Source: Akkermansia muciniphila
GTDB lineage: Bacteria > Verrucomicrobiota > Verrucomicrobiia > Limisphaerales > UBA9464
DNA length: 33,260 nucleotides
Direction of reading: 5' to 3'
Assembly (NCBI GenBank): GCA_945860685.1
Contig: CAMASJ010000007.1
Location: forward strand, 1-33,260
Made by a program: the position numbers and the translations under genes. Each line of letters starts with the position of its first letter. The stretch's first letter is position 1. Below the pieces are notes generated by a model. It was not told the DNA's origin. It did no database searches and saw only the letters and a program-made list of their open reading frames with translations. Positions 9,048 through 17,262 of this stretch are shown in pieces.

Positions 9048-12000
9048 ATGAATCTCCAACGAACATTCGTTCCGTTGGCCGGCCTGCTTGCCTTCTCGGT
9101 AGCTGAAGCCGCCATCACCACCAACACAATCCCGACCACGGCATCCTTGCCGGCCACGGGATCCACCACGCGCGGATTCGTCCTCCGCAGCCTCCAGGGA
9201 CCGGCCGAGCCGCTCCTGGCGAACAACTCCGTCCGCGCGCTGCGCCAGATCAACGGCACGCTCACCGACACCAACGGCATCCTGGTCCCGAACGAGGCGA
9301 TCGCCGGTTCCCTGACCCGGCCCGTCGGCGCCTACTCGGTCGACACCATCAACTTCGTCAACGACCCCGATGGCACCGGCAACACGGTCGACGTGACCGA
9401 CATCGACGGCAACCTGCTGACCTCGTTCCCGCCGGCTCCCTTCCCCGGCATCCCGGGAACCGCGGGCGGCTACAACAACTTCGCGGTCGAGGTCGTCGGC
9501 TTCCTCAAGCTCCCCGCCGGCGTGACGGTCTTCGGCACCAGCGTGTCCGCGGACCGCACCGACACTAACGACGACGACTCCTACTCCGTTTACGTCGGCG
9601 CGAACCCGCGCGACTTCTTCGCGACGAAGGTCGGCGAGTACGAGCGCAACTCGCGTCCGTTCCAGTCCAACCAGCGCAACGAAAACCAGTGGGCCGTGAA
9701 CGCCCCGGTCGCCGGCATCTACCCGTTCCGCCTCGTCTATTGGCAGACCGCCCGTGGCGCCAACCTCCAGTGGTACACAGTCACCGCCGGTGGCGAGCGC
9801 ATCCTCGTCAACGACCCGGCCGACTCCCGCGCCATCGAATCCTACGTCGACTCGGCCAGCACCGCGCCCTTCTCCCCGTACGTGGGTGAGGTCACGCCGT
9901 CCCCGGGCTCCGAGGGCGTCTCCGCCTCGACCCCGATCACCGCGGTGATCATCGACGGCACCTCCACCGTCGCGACCTCGGGCGTGGGCCTTTCGCTCAA
10001 CGGCACCACCGTCACCCCGCAGTCGCTGGTCAAGACCGGCGACAAGGTCAGCCTGACCTACAATCCGAACTCCACCCGCACCACGGTGGACAACGCGGTG
10101 CAGCTGACCTACGCGGATTCCGCCTCGGTCCGGCGCAGCAACAGCTGGGGCTTCAAGATCATCACCACGGGCGGCTCCTCCACCACGGTGGCCGGCCAGT
10201 GGGACTTCGACTCCGGCAACCTGGCCGCGACGGTTGGCACCGCCCTGAGTTACTTCGATCCCACCTTCGACGGACCCTCCGGGACCGCCGAGGACAAGAC
10301 CGCGTTCGGCTCGGCCAGCTCGTTCGGCCTGCCGGCCCTTCTGGGCGGCGACGCCCTCGTGATGCGCGTCCCGGGCACCCTGGACCGCCGCATCGGCTAC
10401 GTCATGACCCACGGCATCGCCCCGAACGGCGGCGGCACCCGGGTCAACCAGTACACGCTCATCATGGACGTGTTCGTCGCGACCAGCGGCGCCGGCGCGG
10501 CCTCGCTGCTGCAGACCAGCTCGCTGTCCAACTCCGACGACGGCGACCTGTTCTGGCAGGGCAGCAACTTCGGCCAGGGCGGCGGCGGCTACAACGGCCG
10601 CGGCACCTTCACCGCCGGTTCCTGGCACCGAGTCGTGGCGGCCTATGACATGGCGGCGAACCCGCCGGTGGTCACCAAGTACGTCGACGGCGTGAAGCAG
10701 GACGATTGGACGGCCAACCAGGGTCTCGACGCTCCGCGTCGCGCTCTGCAGGCCTCGGCGATCCTGTTCGGCGACGGCGACCAGGACGAGCGTCGTGAGA
10801 TGTTCGTGAACTCGGTCCAGATCCGTTCCGGCAAGCTGAGCGACGCCGAGTGCTTCGCCCTTGGAACCCCGACGGCCGCCGGCATCCCGGCCTCCATCCC
10901 GCAGAGCACGGTCACCGGCCAGTGGGACTTCGAGTTCGCCGACCTCGGCGCCTCCATCGGCGCCCCTCTCGCCTACTTCGACGCGACGTTCGACGGTCCG
11001 GCGGGCGCCGCCGAGGACAAGACCGCGTTCGGCACCGCCAGCTCCTTCACCCTGCCCGCGCTGCCGGGCGGCGACGCCAACGTGATGCGCGTCCCGGGCA
11101 CCCTGGACCGCCGCATCGCCTACGTCATGGACCACCGCATCGCCCCCAACGGCGGTGGCAGCCGCGTGAACCAGTACACGATCATCATGGACGTGTTCGT
11201 CGCGAGCACCGGCGCCGGCGCGGCCTCGCTGCTGCAGACCAGCTCGCTGTCCAACTCCGACGACGGCGACCTGTTCTGGCAGGGCAGCAACTTCGGCCAG
11301 GGCGGCGGCGGCTACAACGGCCGCGGCACCTTCACCGCGGGCGAATGGCACCGCGTCGCCGCGGCCTACGACATGGCGGCGAACCCGCCCGTGGTCGTGA
11401 AGTACGTCGACGGCATCAAGCAGGACGACTGGACCGCCAACCAGGGTCTCGACGCCCCGCGTCGTGCGATGCAGGCGACCGCGCTGCTCTTCGGCGACGG
11501 CGACCAGGACGAGCGTCGTGAGATGTTCGTCAGCTCCATCCAGGTCCGGGCCGGACGTCTCACCGACGCCCAGCTGTACCTGCTTGGCAAGCCCACCGCC
11601 GCGGGCATCCCCGTGGTGCTCCCGACCAGCACGGTCACCGGCCAGTGGGACTTCGAGTTCACCGACCTCGGCGCCTCGATCGGCAGTCCGCTCGCCTACC
11701 TCGATCCGACCTTCGACGGTCCCACCGGCACCGCCGAGGACAAGACCGCGTTCGGCACGGCCAGCTCCTTCAACCTCCCGGCGCTGGGCACCAACGACGT
11801 CAAGGTCCTCCGCGTCCCGGGCACCTTGGACCGCCGCATCGGCTACGTCATGACCCACGGCATCGCCCCCAACGGCGGCGGTCAGCGCGTCAACCAGTAC
11901 ACCCTGGTGTTCGACATCCTCGTGGCCAGCTCCGGACCCGGCGCGGCCTCGCTGCTGCAGACCAGCTCCACGGCCAACACCGACGACGGCGACCTGTTCT

Positions 12001-12557
12001 GGCAGGGCAACAACTTCGGCCAGGGCGGCAACGGCTACAACGGCACCGGCGCCTTCACCGCGGGTGAATGGCACCGTGTCGTGGCGGCCTACGACATGGC
12101 CGCGGCGACCCCGGTGGTCACCAAGTTCGTCGACGGCATCAAGCAGGACGATTGGACGGCCAACCAGGGCCTCGACAACCCGCGTCGTGCACTCCAGACG
12201 ACGGCGATCCTGTTCGGCGACGGCGACCAGGACGAACGTCGTGAGATGTTCGTCAAGGGCGTGCAGATCCGCGCCGGCAAGCTGAGCGACGCCCAGATGG
12301 TCGAGCTCGGTGTGCCGACCGGCGCCTCGATCCCGGTGGTCCTGACCACTCCGGCGCCGCCCTCCAGCCCGCGCCTGAGCGTGGTCCGCAACCTCAACGG
12401 TTCGATCACCATCTCGTGGAGCTCCATGGCGACGTTCGTGCTCGAGTCCAAGACCGCGCTCTCCGACGCCTCCTGGGCGCCGGTGACCGGCGTGGCCAAC
12501 AACTCGGTCACCCTCCCGGCCCCGACCGCCGCCGCGTTCTACCGCCTCCGCTTCTGA
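9048..12557 (+). CDS. Large secreted protein with three tandem LamG-like repeats
   Basis: The 1169-residue product starts with a signal peptide (about residues 1-22, ending FSVAEA). Residues about 100-270 form a beta-rich segment that may be PA14-like, followed by a bacterial Ig-like segment (about 280-375). Three LamG/concanavalin-like units of exactly 241 residues follow (383-623, 624-864, 865 to about 1101). Each opens with GQWDF and contains VPGTLDRRI, the LLQTSS region, DDGDLFWQG and FGDGDQDERREMFV. The Asp-rich stretches could bind calcium. The last 65 residues resemble a C-terminal domain common on secreted verrucomicrobial proteins and end in FYRLRF. The likely role is binding glycan or matrix at the cell surface; no catalytic domain is recognised. 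The start is inferred from the signal peptide, since no Shine-Dalgarno is apparent. Confidence 0.85.
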   Translation: MNLQRTFVPLAGLLAFSVAEAAITTNTIPTTASLPATGSTTRGFVLRSLQGPAEPLLANNSVRALRQINGTLTDTNGILVPNEAIAGSLTRPVGAYSVDTINFVNDPDGTGNTVDVTDIDGNLLTSFPPAPFPGIPGTAGGYNNFAVEVVGFLKLPAGVTVFGTSVSADRTDTNDDDSYSVYVGANPRDFFATKVGEYERNSRPFQSNQRNENQWAVNAPVAGIYPFRLVYWQTARGANLQWYTVTAGGERILVNDPADSRAIESYVDSASTAPFSPYVGEVTPSPGSEGVSASTPITAVIIDGTSTVATSGVGLSLNGTTVTPQSLVKTGDKVSLTYNPNSTRTTVDNAVQLTYADSASVRRSNSWGFKIITTGGSSTTVAGQWDFDSGNLAATVGTALSYFDPTFDGPSGTAEDKTAFGSASSFGLPALLGGDALVMRVPGTLDRRIGYVMTHGIAPNGGGTRVNQYTLIMDVFVATSGAGAASLLQTSSLSNSDDGDLFWQGSNFGQGGGGYNGRGTFTAGSWHRVVAAYDMAANPPVVTKYVDGVKQDDWTANQGLDAPRRALQASAILFGDGDQDERREMFVNSVQIRSGKLSDAECFALGTPTAAGIPASIPQSTVTGQWDFEFADLGASIGAPLAYFDATFDGPAGAAEDKTAFGTASSFTLPALPGGDANVMRVPGTLDRRIAYVMDHRIAPNGGGSRVNQYTIIMDVFVASTGAGAASLLQTSSLSNSDDGDLFWQGSNFGQGGGGYNGRGTFTAGEWHRVAAAYDMAANPPVVVKYVDGIKQDDWTANQGLDAPRRAMQATALLFGDGDQDERREMFVSSIQVRAGRLTDAQLYLLGKPTAAGIPVVLPTSTVTGQWDFEFTDLGASIGSPLAYLDPTFDGPTGTAEDKTAFGTASSFNLPALGTNDVKVLRVPGTLDRRIGYVMTHGIAPNGGGQRVNQYTLVFDILVASSGPGAASLLQTSSTANTDDGDLFWQGNNFGQGGNGYNGTGAFTAGEWHRVVAAYDMAAATPVVTKFVDGIKQDDWTANQGLDNPRRALQTTAILFGDGDQDERREMFVKGVQIRAGKLSDAQMVELGVPTGASIPVVLTTPAPPSSPRLSVVRNLNGSITISWSSMATFVLESKTALSDASWAPVTGVANNSVTLPAPTAAAFYRLRF
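10194..12350 (+). repeat. Three tandem 723-bp coding repeats
   Basis: The GGCCAGTGGGACTTCGA block that opens each unit begins at 10194, 10917 and 11640, giving a period of exactly 723 bases (241 codons). Units one and two are identical over 10487-10615 versus 11210-11338 (129 bases), while flanking stretches differ at many positions. Unit three is more diverged, for example TSSTANTDDGD in place of TSSLSNSDDGD. Duplication followed by patchy homogenisation is the simplest reading. Confidence 0.92.
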
Positions 12558-12577
12558 GCGGGCGCTGATTCCCAAAA

Positions 12578-12609
12578 GGGCGGGTCCTTCACGGGACCCG
12601 CCCTTTTTT
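12578..12609. terminator. Bidirectional intrinsic terminator after the LamG gene
   Basis: GGGCGGGTCC (12578-12587) pairs with GGACCCGCCC (12594-12603) over a six-base loop. Six Ts follow on the plus strand and AAAA precedes the stem, giving TTTT on the minus strand. It lies 20 bases after the LamG stop, between convergent genes. Confidence 0.9.
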
Positions 12610-12642
12610 CGTCCCTGCGGAGAGCCTTCGCGAACGGACACG

Positions 12643-12661
12643 AAAAATCCCGTCGGACGGG
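12643..12661 (-). terminator. Intrinsic terminator of the hpn-type operon
   Basis: On the minus strand CCCGTC and GACGGG (12661-12656 and 12654-12649) form a stem around a single base and are followed by ATTTTT. The one-base loop means the inner pairs would open in practice. A second copy of the palindrome lies at 12666-12677 without its own T-run. It sits about 60 bases past the stop of the hpnJ-like gene. Confidence 0.7.
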
Positions 12662-12723
12662 GATTCCGTCGGACGGGAGGATCGCTGTGGTGGCCACGAT
12701 GTGGGCCGCCACGAATGGAAGGC

Positions 12724-14178
12724 TCAGTGCACCAGAACGCCGCCCTGCGAGGCGGCCAGGTCGGCCTTGCGCTGGCCCAGGCTGCGGAAGAACTCGTAAC
12801 CCTCGCGGCAGCGGCGCACCAGGATGCTCTTGTCCTCGAGCATCGTCTTCACGATCCGCAGGATCGGGCCTGAGCGCAGGTAGTAGCGACGATAGAAGCG
12901 GTCGACGGACTCGAAGATCTCCTCCTTCGACAGGCCCGGATACTCCAGCGTGGACTGCTGGAAGCCGTCGCCGTGGATGATGTCGGTCTTGTCCTTCTTG
13001 GCGAACCAGCCGTTCTGCCGGGCCATCTCGTACAGTTCGGTGCCGGGATAGGGCGCCGCGAGGGAGACCTGGAGCGAGAACACGTCGAGCTCCTGGGCGA
13101 ACTGGATGGTCTGCTCGATGGTCTCGCGGGTCTCGACGGGCAGGCCGAGGATGAACGTGCCGTGGATCACCACGCCGGCCTTGTGGCACGCCTTGGTGAA
13201 GCGGCGCATCTCGTCGGTGGTGACGCCCTTCTTGATCCTCTTGAGGGTGTCCTCGTTGCCCGACTCGTAGCCGACGAGGAACAGGCGCAGGCCGCAGTCC
13301 TTGAAGAACGAGATGGTGTCGTAGTCGAGGTTCGCGCGGCTGTTGCAGCTCCAGTGGATTCCGAGAGGGGCCAGCTTCTTGGCGATCTCGCGGGCGCGGG
13401 GCAGGTTGGCGGTGAAGGTGTCGTCGTCGAAGAAGAACTCCCGGACCTGCGGAAACAGCTTCTTCATGTAGGCCATCTCGGCCGCGACGTTGTCCGCGGA
13501 ACGGACCCGGTACTTGTGTCCGCCGATGGTCTGGGGCCAGAGGCAGAAGGTGCACTGGGCCGGGCAGCCGCGTCCGGTGTACATCGAGATGTACGGATGC
13601 AGCAGGTAGCCGATGAAGTACTTCTCGATCTCCAGGTCGCGCTTGTAGACGTCGGCCACCCAAGGCAGGGCGTCCATGTTGTGGATCAGCTCCCGTTCCG
13701 GGTTGTGGATGATCTTCCCGTCCTTCTTGAAGCTGAGCCCGGAGATCGTCTCGAGAGGCCGGTCTTCGCAGACCTCCTTGCAGGTGAAGTCGAACTCCTT
13801 GCGTCCGACCCAGTCGATGGCGGGCGAAGCCTTGAGGGTCTCGGTGGGCAGCACGGCGGTGTGGGCGCCCACGAATCCGATCTTCGTCTCCGGCCGCTGG
13901 GCCTTGATGGCCTCGGCGATCCTGCTGTCGTTCTTCAGCGACGGCGTGGAGGTGTTGATGATGACGTGGTCGTGGTCCTTCGCGATGCGGAGGGTCTCCT
14001 CGACGCCGACGCCATGCGGCGGGCAGTCGAGCAGGCGGGAATCCGGAACCAGCGCGGCGGGCTGCGCGAGCCAGGTCGGATACCAGTAGGAGGTGACTTC
14101 GCGGCGGGCCTGGTAGCGGGCTCCGGCGCCGCCGTCGAAACCGTCGAAGGACGGAGGGGACAGGAACAGTGCGGACAT
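12724..14178 (-). CDS. hpnJ: HpnJ-like B12-binding-type radical SAM protein (hopanoid side-chain modification)
   Basis: The 484-residue protein starts MSALFLSPPSFDGFDGGAGA, the N terminus typical of HpnJ. The first about 180 residues correspond to the B12-binding-type domain of class B radical SAM enzymes. The radical SAM core carries the [4Fe-4S]-binding CxxxCxxC at Cys205, Cys209 and Cys212 (GRGCPAQCTFCLWP). In other bacteria HpnJ is needed to form the cyclitol ether head group of bacteriohopanetetrol from a glucosamine-linked precursor by ring contraction. The gene is third in an operon after a small lipoprotein and hpnH-like gene, 46 bases downstream of the latter. The frame extends upstream to 14370, but the family's usual start is at 14178. 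HpnI and HpnK, which act just before this step in known pathways, are not in the window. Confidence 0.85.
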   Translation of the reverse strand: MSALFLSPPSFDGFDGGAGARYQARREVTSYWYPTWLAQPAALVPDSRLLDCPPHGVGVEETLRIAKDHDHVIINTSTPSLKNDSRIAEAIKAQRPETKIGFVGAHTAVLPTETLKASPAIDWVGRKEFDFTCKEVCEDRPLETISGLSFKKDGKIIHNPERELIHNMDALPWVADVYKRDLEIEKYFIGYLLHPYISMYTGRGCPAQCTFCLWPQTIGGHKYRVRSADNVAAEMAYMKKLFPQVREFFFDDDTFTANLPRAREIAKKLAPLGIHWSCNSRANLDYDTISFFKDCGLRLFLVGYESGNEDTLKRIKKGVTTDEMRRFTKACHKAGVVIHGTFILGLPVETRETIEQTIQFAQELDVFSLQVSLAAPYPGTELYEMARQNGWFAKKDKTDIIHGDGFQQSTLEYPGLSKEEIFESVDRFYRRYYLRSGPILRIVKTMLEDKSILVRRCREGYEFFRSLGQRKADLAASQGGVLVH

Positions 14179-14224
14179 GGAAATCGGTGCGGTACTGGAT
14201 GGAAGTTGGGATCCGGCGAGGAGG

Positions 14225-15700
14225 TCAGTCGGTCTTGACCTCGATCTTCTTCGCGGCGGCGATCTTCGCCTTGAGGTCCGCCAGCTGGTCGTTGGCGGGT
14301 CCGGTGGAGCAGCCGCCGCCAGAGCCGCCGTGGTCGTGGTTGTGGTCGTGCCCATGCCCGGCACCGGCATCGTGGGGAAGGTCGTTTCCGCCGCGGGCGT
14401 AGGCCGACTTGGCCCCGGAGAACTCGCGGTTCACGGCGGCCTTGGCCTCGGCGAGGTGGCCCTTGCCGATGGTCGCGCCGTTGTAGGCGGTCTTGGTCAG
14501 CTCGGGACTGGAAGGATAGGGGGCCGGCCGGGAACCGAAGTTGTACTTGAAGTTGATCCAGCTGTCCCGGGGACTGCTGCTGAGCGCCGCCGTCGGCTCG
14601 AAGCCGGAATGCATCATGCAGTTCTCGCAACGTGCGTCGCGCCCACAGCCCTTGGCATCCACACCGAACTTGTCCCAGTTCACCTTCGCCAGCATCTCCT
14701 GGTAGGTCGGATAGTGGGTCTCGGTCATCACGTAGCACGGCGCCTTCCAGCCCCGCACGTTGTAGGTGGGCACCGCCCAGGCGCTGCAGGCTAACTCGCG
14801 CTTGCCGGCAAGGAACTCCAGGTAGCCCGGGGTCCCGAAGATGGTGAACATCTCGCCCCAGCGCTCGATGTTCTTGAACTTCTCGCGGGTGAGCTGGCGG
14901 GTCAGGAAGAAGTCCGTCGGATCCTTCCCCAGACGCTTGACCATGTCCTTCTTCGCCGCGTCGTAGTCGTAGCCGGGCGAAATGGTGTGGCCGTCCACGC
15001 CGAGCGAGCTGAGGAACTTGAACATCTCCTCCAGCTCCGCCGCGTCGGTCTCCCGGTACACGGTGGTGTTGGTGGCGACCTGATAGCCGAGGATCTTGGC
15101 CATCTGGATGGCCAGAACGCACTCCTTGAAGACGCCCTCGCGCTCCACGATCAGGTCGTGGGTGAACTCCAGGCCGTCGACATGGACATTCCAGTAATGC
15201 CACTTGCTGGGCTTGATCACGACCTTCTGGCGGGCGGCCGGGTCGGACTTGCGGATGGTCTCGGCCTCCTTCTCGGTGACCAGGCCTTCCGTGACGAGCT
15301 GCTGGAGGTTCTTCTCGATGGCCGGCGAGTAGTTGGCGGCCATGTACTCGCGCATCTTCTTCCGCATGAAGACGCCGTTGGTGCAGATGTAGATCATCCG
15401 TCCCTGCGCATGGAGTCCGGCAACCAGCTCCTCGATCTTTGGATAGATCAGCGGCTCACCGCCGCAGATCGAGATCATCGGGGCCTCGCATTCCGCGGCG
15501 GCGGCGAGGCACTGCTCGAGGGGAACGAGGTCCTTGAGGGAGGTGGAGTACTCGCGGATCCGCCCGCAGCCGGTGCAGGTCAGGTTGCAGGTGTGCAAGG
15601 GCTCCAGCTGGAGCACCATGGCAAACTTGCGGTTGCCCTTGAGTTTGTTGACGACGATGTGCCGCGCGATCTTGGCGGTCGGCGCGAGAGGAAAACGCAT
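14225..15700 (-). CDS. hpnH: HpnH-like radical SAM protein (adenosylhopane synthesis) with insertion and His-rich tail
   Basis: HpnH joins a 5'-deoxyadenosyl group to the hopene skeleton, the first step of hopanoid side-chain extension. The radical SAM CxxxCxxC is at Cys38, Cys42 and Cys45, followed by the GGEP motif (about residues 80-83). The later VHVDGLE and SPGYDYDAAK stretches and the C-terminal Cys-rich part (Cys352, Cys358, Cys361, in GFEPTA context) match HpnH. At 491 residues it is longer than the usual 330-390. About 45 extra residues lie around 120-167, and a tail of about 115 residues follows 375, with a histidine/aspartate cluster at 443-457, a Cys at 464 and a predicted helix at the end. 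The lipoprotein gene ends 9 bases upstream. The function call rests on family resemblance; the tail's role is unknown and metal binding is a guess. Confidence 0.82.
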   Translation of the reverse strand: MRFPLAPTAKIARHIVVNKLKGNRKFAMVLQLEPLHTCNLTCTGCGRIREYSTSLKDLVPLEQCLAAAAECEAPMISICGGEPLIYPKIEELVAGLHAQGRMIYICTNGVFMRKKMREYMAANYSPAIEKNLQQLVTEGLVTEKEAETIRKSDPAARQKVVIKPSKWHYWNVHVDGLEFTHDLIVEREGVFKECVLAIQMAKILGYQVATNTTVYRETDAAELEEMFKFLSSLGVDGHTISPGYDYDAAKKDMVKRLGKDPTDFFLTRQLTREKFKNIERWGEMFTIFGTPGYLEFLAGKRELACSAWAVPTYNVRGWKAPCYVMTETHYPTYQEMLAKVNWDKFGVDAKGCGRDARCENCMMHSGFEPTAALSSSPRDSWINFKYNFGSRPAPYPSSPELTKTAYNGATIGKGHLAEAKAAVNREFSGAKSAYARGGNDLPHDAGAGHGHDHNHDHGGSGGGCSTGPANDQLADLKAKIAAAKKIEVKTD

Positions 15701-15709
15701 GGTTCGAAA

Positions 15710-15925
15710 TCAGTTCCGGAGGGAGGGGGCCGGGGCGCCGACAGCGGCGACCCAGTTGGTCTGGGCACCGGGAATCGGCCGGGGCGGCTCGGCCTTCAGA
15801 AGGCCGGGCAAGAGGAAGGTGGCCGGGGACACGCTGTGTGAGCCGGAAATGCCGCCACAGCCGGTCGCCAACGAGCCGGCTGCAAGCAGGAATCCGGCGA
15901 CCTGCGCCCTGGTTGCCCTCTTCAT
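15710..15925 (-). CDS. Small lipoprotein of unknown function upstream of hpnH
   Basis: This 71-residue protein has a classic lipoprotein signal: a basic start (MKRATRAQ), a hydrophobic stretch and a lipobox LATGC with the acylated Cys at residue 23. The mature part is only about 48 residues, beginning GGISGSHSVSP and containing a Leu-Pro-rich segment, with no recognised domain. Its stop lies 9 bases before the hpnH-like start, so the two are probably co-transcribed. I do not know a function. It could help place hopanoid biosynthesis or transport proteins at a membrane, but that rests on gene order alone. Confidence 0.7.
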   Translation of the reverse strand: MKRATRAQVAGFLLAAGSLATGCGGISGSHSVSPATFLLPGLLKAEPPRPIPGAQTNWVAAVGAPAPSLRN

Positions 15926-15998
15926 TAGATCAGGATAGGGGCGGCCCCCGATGCGGCAACCTCAGAGTTGCCGCCAGGATGAGCGTCTTCTGGCATCC

Positions 15999-16037
15999 AA
16001 AAACGAACACGGGTACCGGAGGGCTCCGGCACCCGTG
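15999..16037 (-). terminator. Intrinsic terminator of the sugar isomerase/epimerase gene
   Basis: A long, nearly perfect hairpin (16008-16037, two stems of 7 and 6 pairs separated by a one-base mismatch, with a GG loop) is followed on the minus strand by TTCGTTTTT. It lies 31 bases after the epimerase stop and separates that gene from the lipoprotein/hpn operon. Confidence 0.88.
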
Positions 16038-16068
16038 TCGCTAAAGCGTCGTCTCCTGGGTGGACGGC

Positions 16069-17100
16069 TCAGGCGCCCATGCCGTCCTCGAAGCTCCCAG
16101 CGGCCTGCGGAAAGCAGAGGTTCTTGGCCACGTAGGCGATGCCGTCCGCGGAGCAGTAGTCGAGGGCCTTGTGGGCGCTCTCGGCCTCCACGACCAGCGG
16201 CGCCGAGGCGCACTTGTGGAGCTTGCAGTAGCGATCCTGGTAGCCGACCGCGAGCAGCAGCTCCACGTAGCGCTGCATGTTGAGGTCGCCGCTGCCGAGA
16301 TCCGTGAACTGCATGGCGCGACGGGTCCAGTTCGGCTCCATCGTACGGAGCGGGAAGCCGGGCCGGATCACGAAGTTCTTCACATGGGCCGCGTAGATGT
16401 GCTTCCCGACCTTCAGGAAACGGCTCTCCCAGCTCTCGCCTTCCCAGCAGTGGGAGGGATCCGCGTTCACGGCCAAACAGGGATCGTTGTCGCAGATGTC
16501 GACGAGCATCAGGAAATCGTCGGCGGTCATCGCACCGGTGCCGGGATGGATCTCATGGCACAGCTTGATGCCCAGCTCGTTGGCGTGCTTGCGGAGCTTG
16601 GCGGTCTTCTTGACGAAGCGCTCCTGGCCTTCCTTGAGCAGATCGAAGCCGGATCCGCTCCAGAAGCCCCATGGATAGCCGCTGGCCAGCTCCCAGCCGA
16701 AGGCCACTCCCCAGAACATGGGCAGCGACTTCACGCCCAGCTCGCCGGCCAGGTCCATGAGCTTCAGCAGGTACTTCTCATGCCACGCCTCGATCTTCTC
16801 GGGCGAAAGCTTGGCGACGTCCGGCGCGATGAACGGATTGCCGGACTTGGTGCCGGTCCACGCGCTGGTGTGCACCCAGAAGGGACAATGGGCCGAGATG
16901 CCGTCGAGACGCATGCCGCGGTCGCCGAAGATGGCCGCGATGTCCTTGGCCTTGCGCAGCCCTCCCTTGCCGTCGCCGAGCATGTAGTTGCTCGGCTGGG
17001 CGCCGGCGGCACCGGCGGCCTTGGCGTAGTCGAGAAACTGTTCCAGCGACTTGGCGCCGTGTTGCGCACCTTCGATCGAGGCATGATAGGCGTTGGGCAT
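16069..17100 (-). CDS. Sugar phosphate isomerase/epimerase (xylose isomerase-like TIM barrel)
   Basis: The 343-residue product fits the AP endonuclease 2/xylose isomerase-like TIM barrel family, whose members isomerise or epimerise sugars, inositols and related compounds with a divalent metal. Visible family features include CHEIHPGTGAM (metal-binding Glu/His), NADPSHCWEGE (Asp/His) and HVKNFVI near the C terminus. No signal peptide is seen, so it is probably cytoplasmic. The start at 17100 gives the expected beginning; the longer frame to 17685 would run through the divergent Dps gene. Substrate specificity cannot be read from sequence. It is transcribed alone, divergently from dps, and ends at a strong terminator. 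Confidence 0.88.
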   Translation of the reverse strand: MPNAYHASIEGAQHGAKSLEQFLDYAKAAGAAGAQPSNYMLGDGKGGLRKAKDIAAIFGDRGMRLDGISAHCPFWVHTSAWTGTKSGNPFIAPDVAKLSPEKIEAWHEKYLLKLMDLAGELGVKSLPMFWGVAFGWELASGYPWGFWSGSGFDLLKEGQERFVKKTAKLRKHANELGIKLCHEIHPGTGAMTADDFLMLVDICDNDPCLAVNADPSHCWEGESWESRFLKVGKHIYAAHVKNFVIRPGFPLRTMEPNWTRRAMQFTDLGSGDLNMQRYVELLLAVGYQDRYCKLHKCASAPLVVEAESAHKALDYCSADGIAYVAKNLCFPQAAGSFEDGMGA

Positions 17101-17262
17101 AAATCGTCCGTGTCGGGTGTATCCGCGTGTTGGACGGGGTCGGAAGTAGCGGCATCCGGGCGGGCAGGCAAACTGAAACCGGAGTGGTTGATAAAAATGA
17201 TCGCCCCGCCACATCCCCCACGGCGGATTGCCGACACCGATCACGACCCCTATCGTGGTGCC

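Noticed and set aside
9030-12641. A 1203-codon open frame antisense to the LamG gene
   Set aside because: It mirrors the codon positions of the repeat gene, is rich in Gly/Val/Arg/Asp/His as expected for the opposite strand of GC-rich coding DNA, and has no recognisable domain or signal.
14330-14355. The repetitive GTGGTCGTGGTTGTGG stretch as a microsatellite
   Set aside because: It is the reverse complement of the His/Asp codons in the tail of the HpnH-like protein and is explained by coding.
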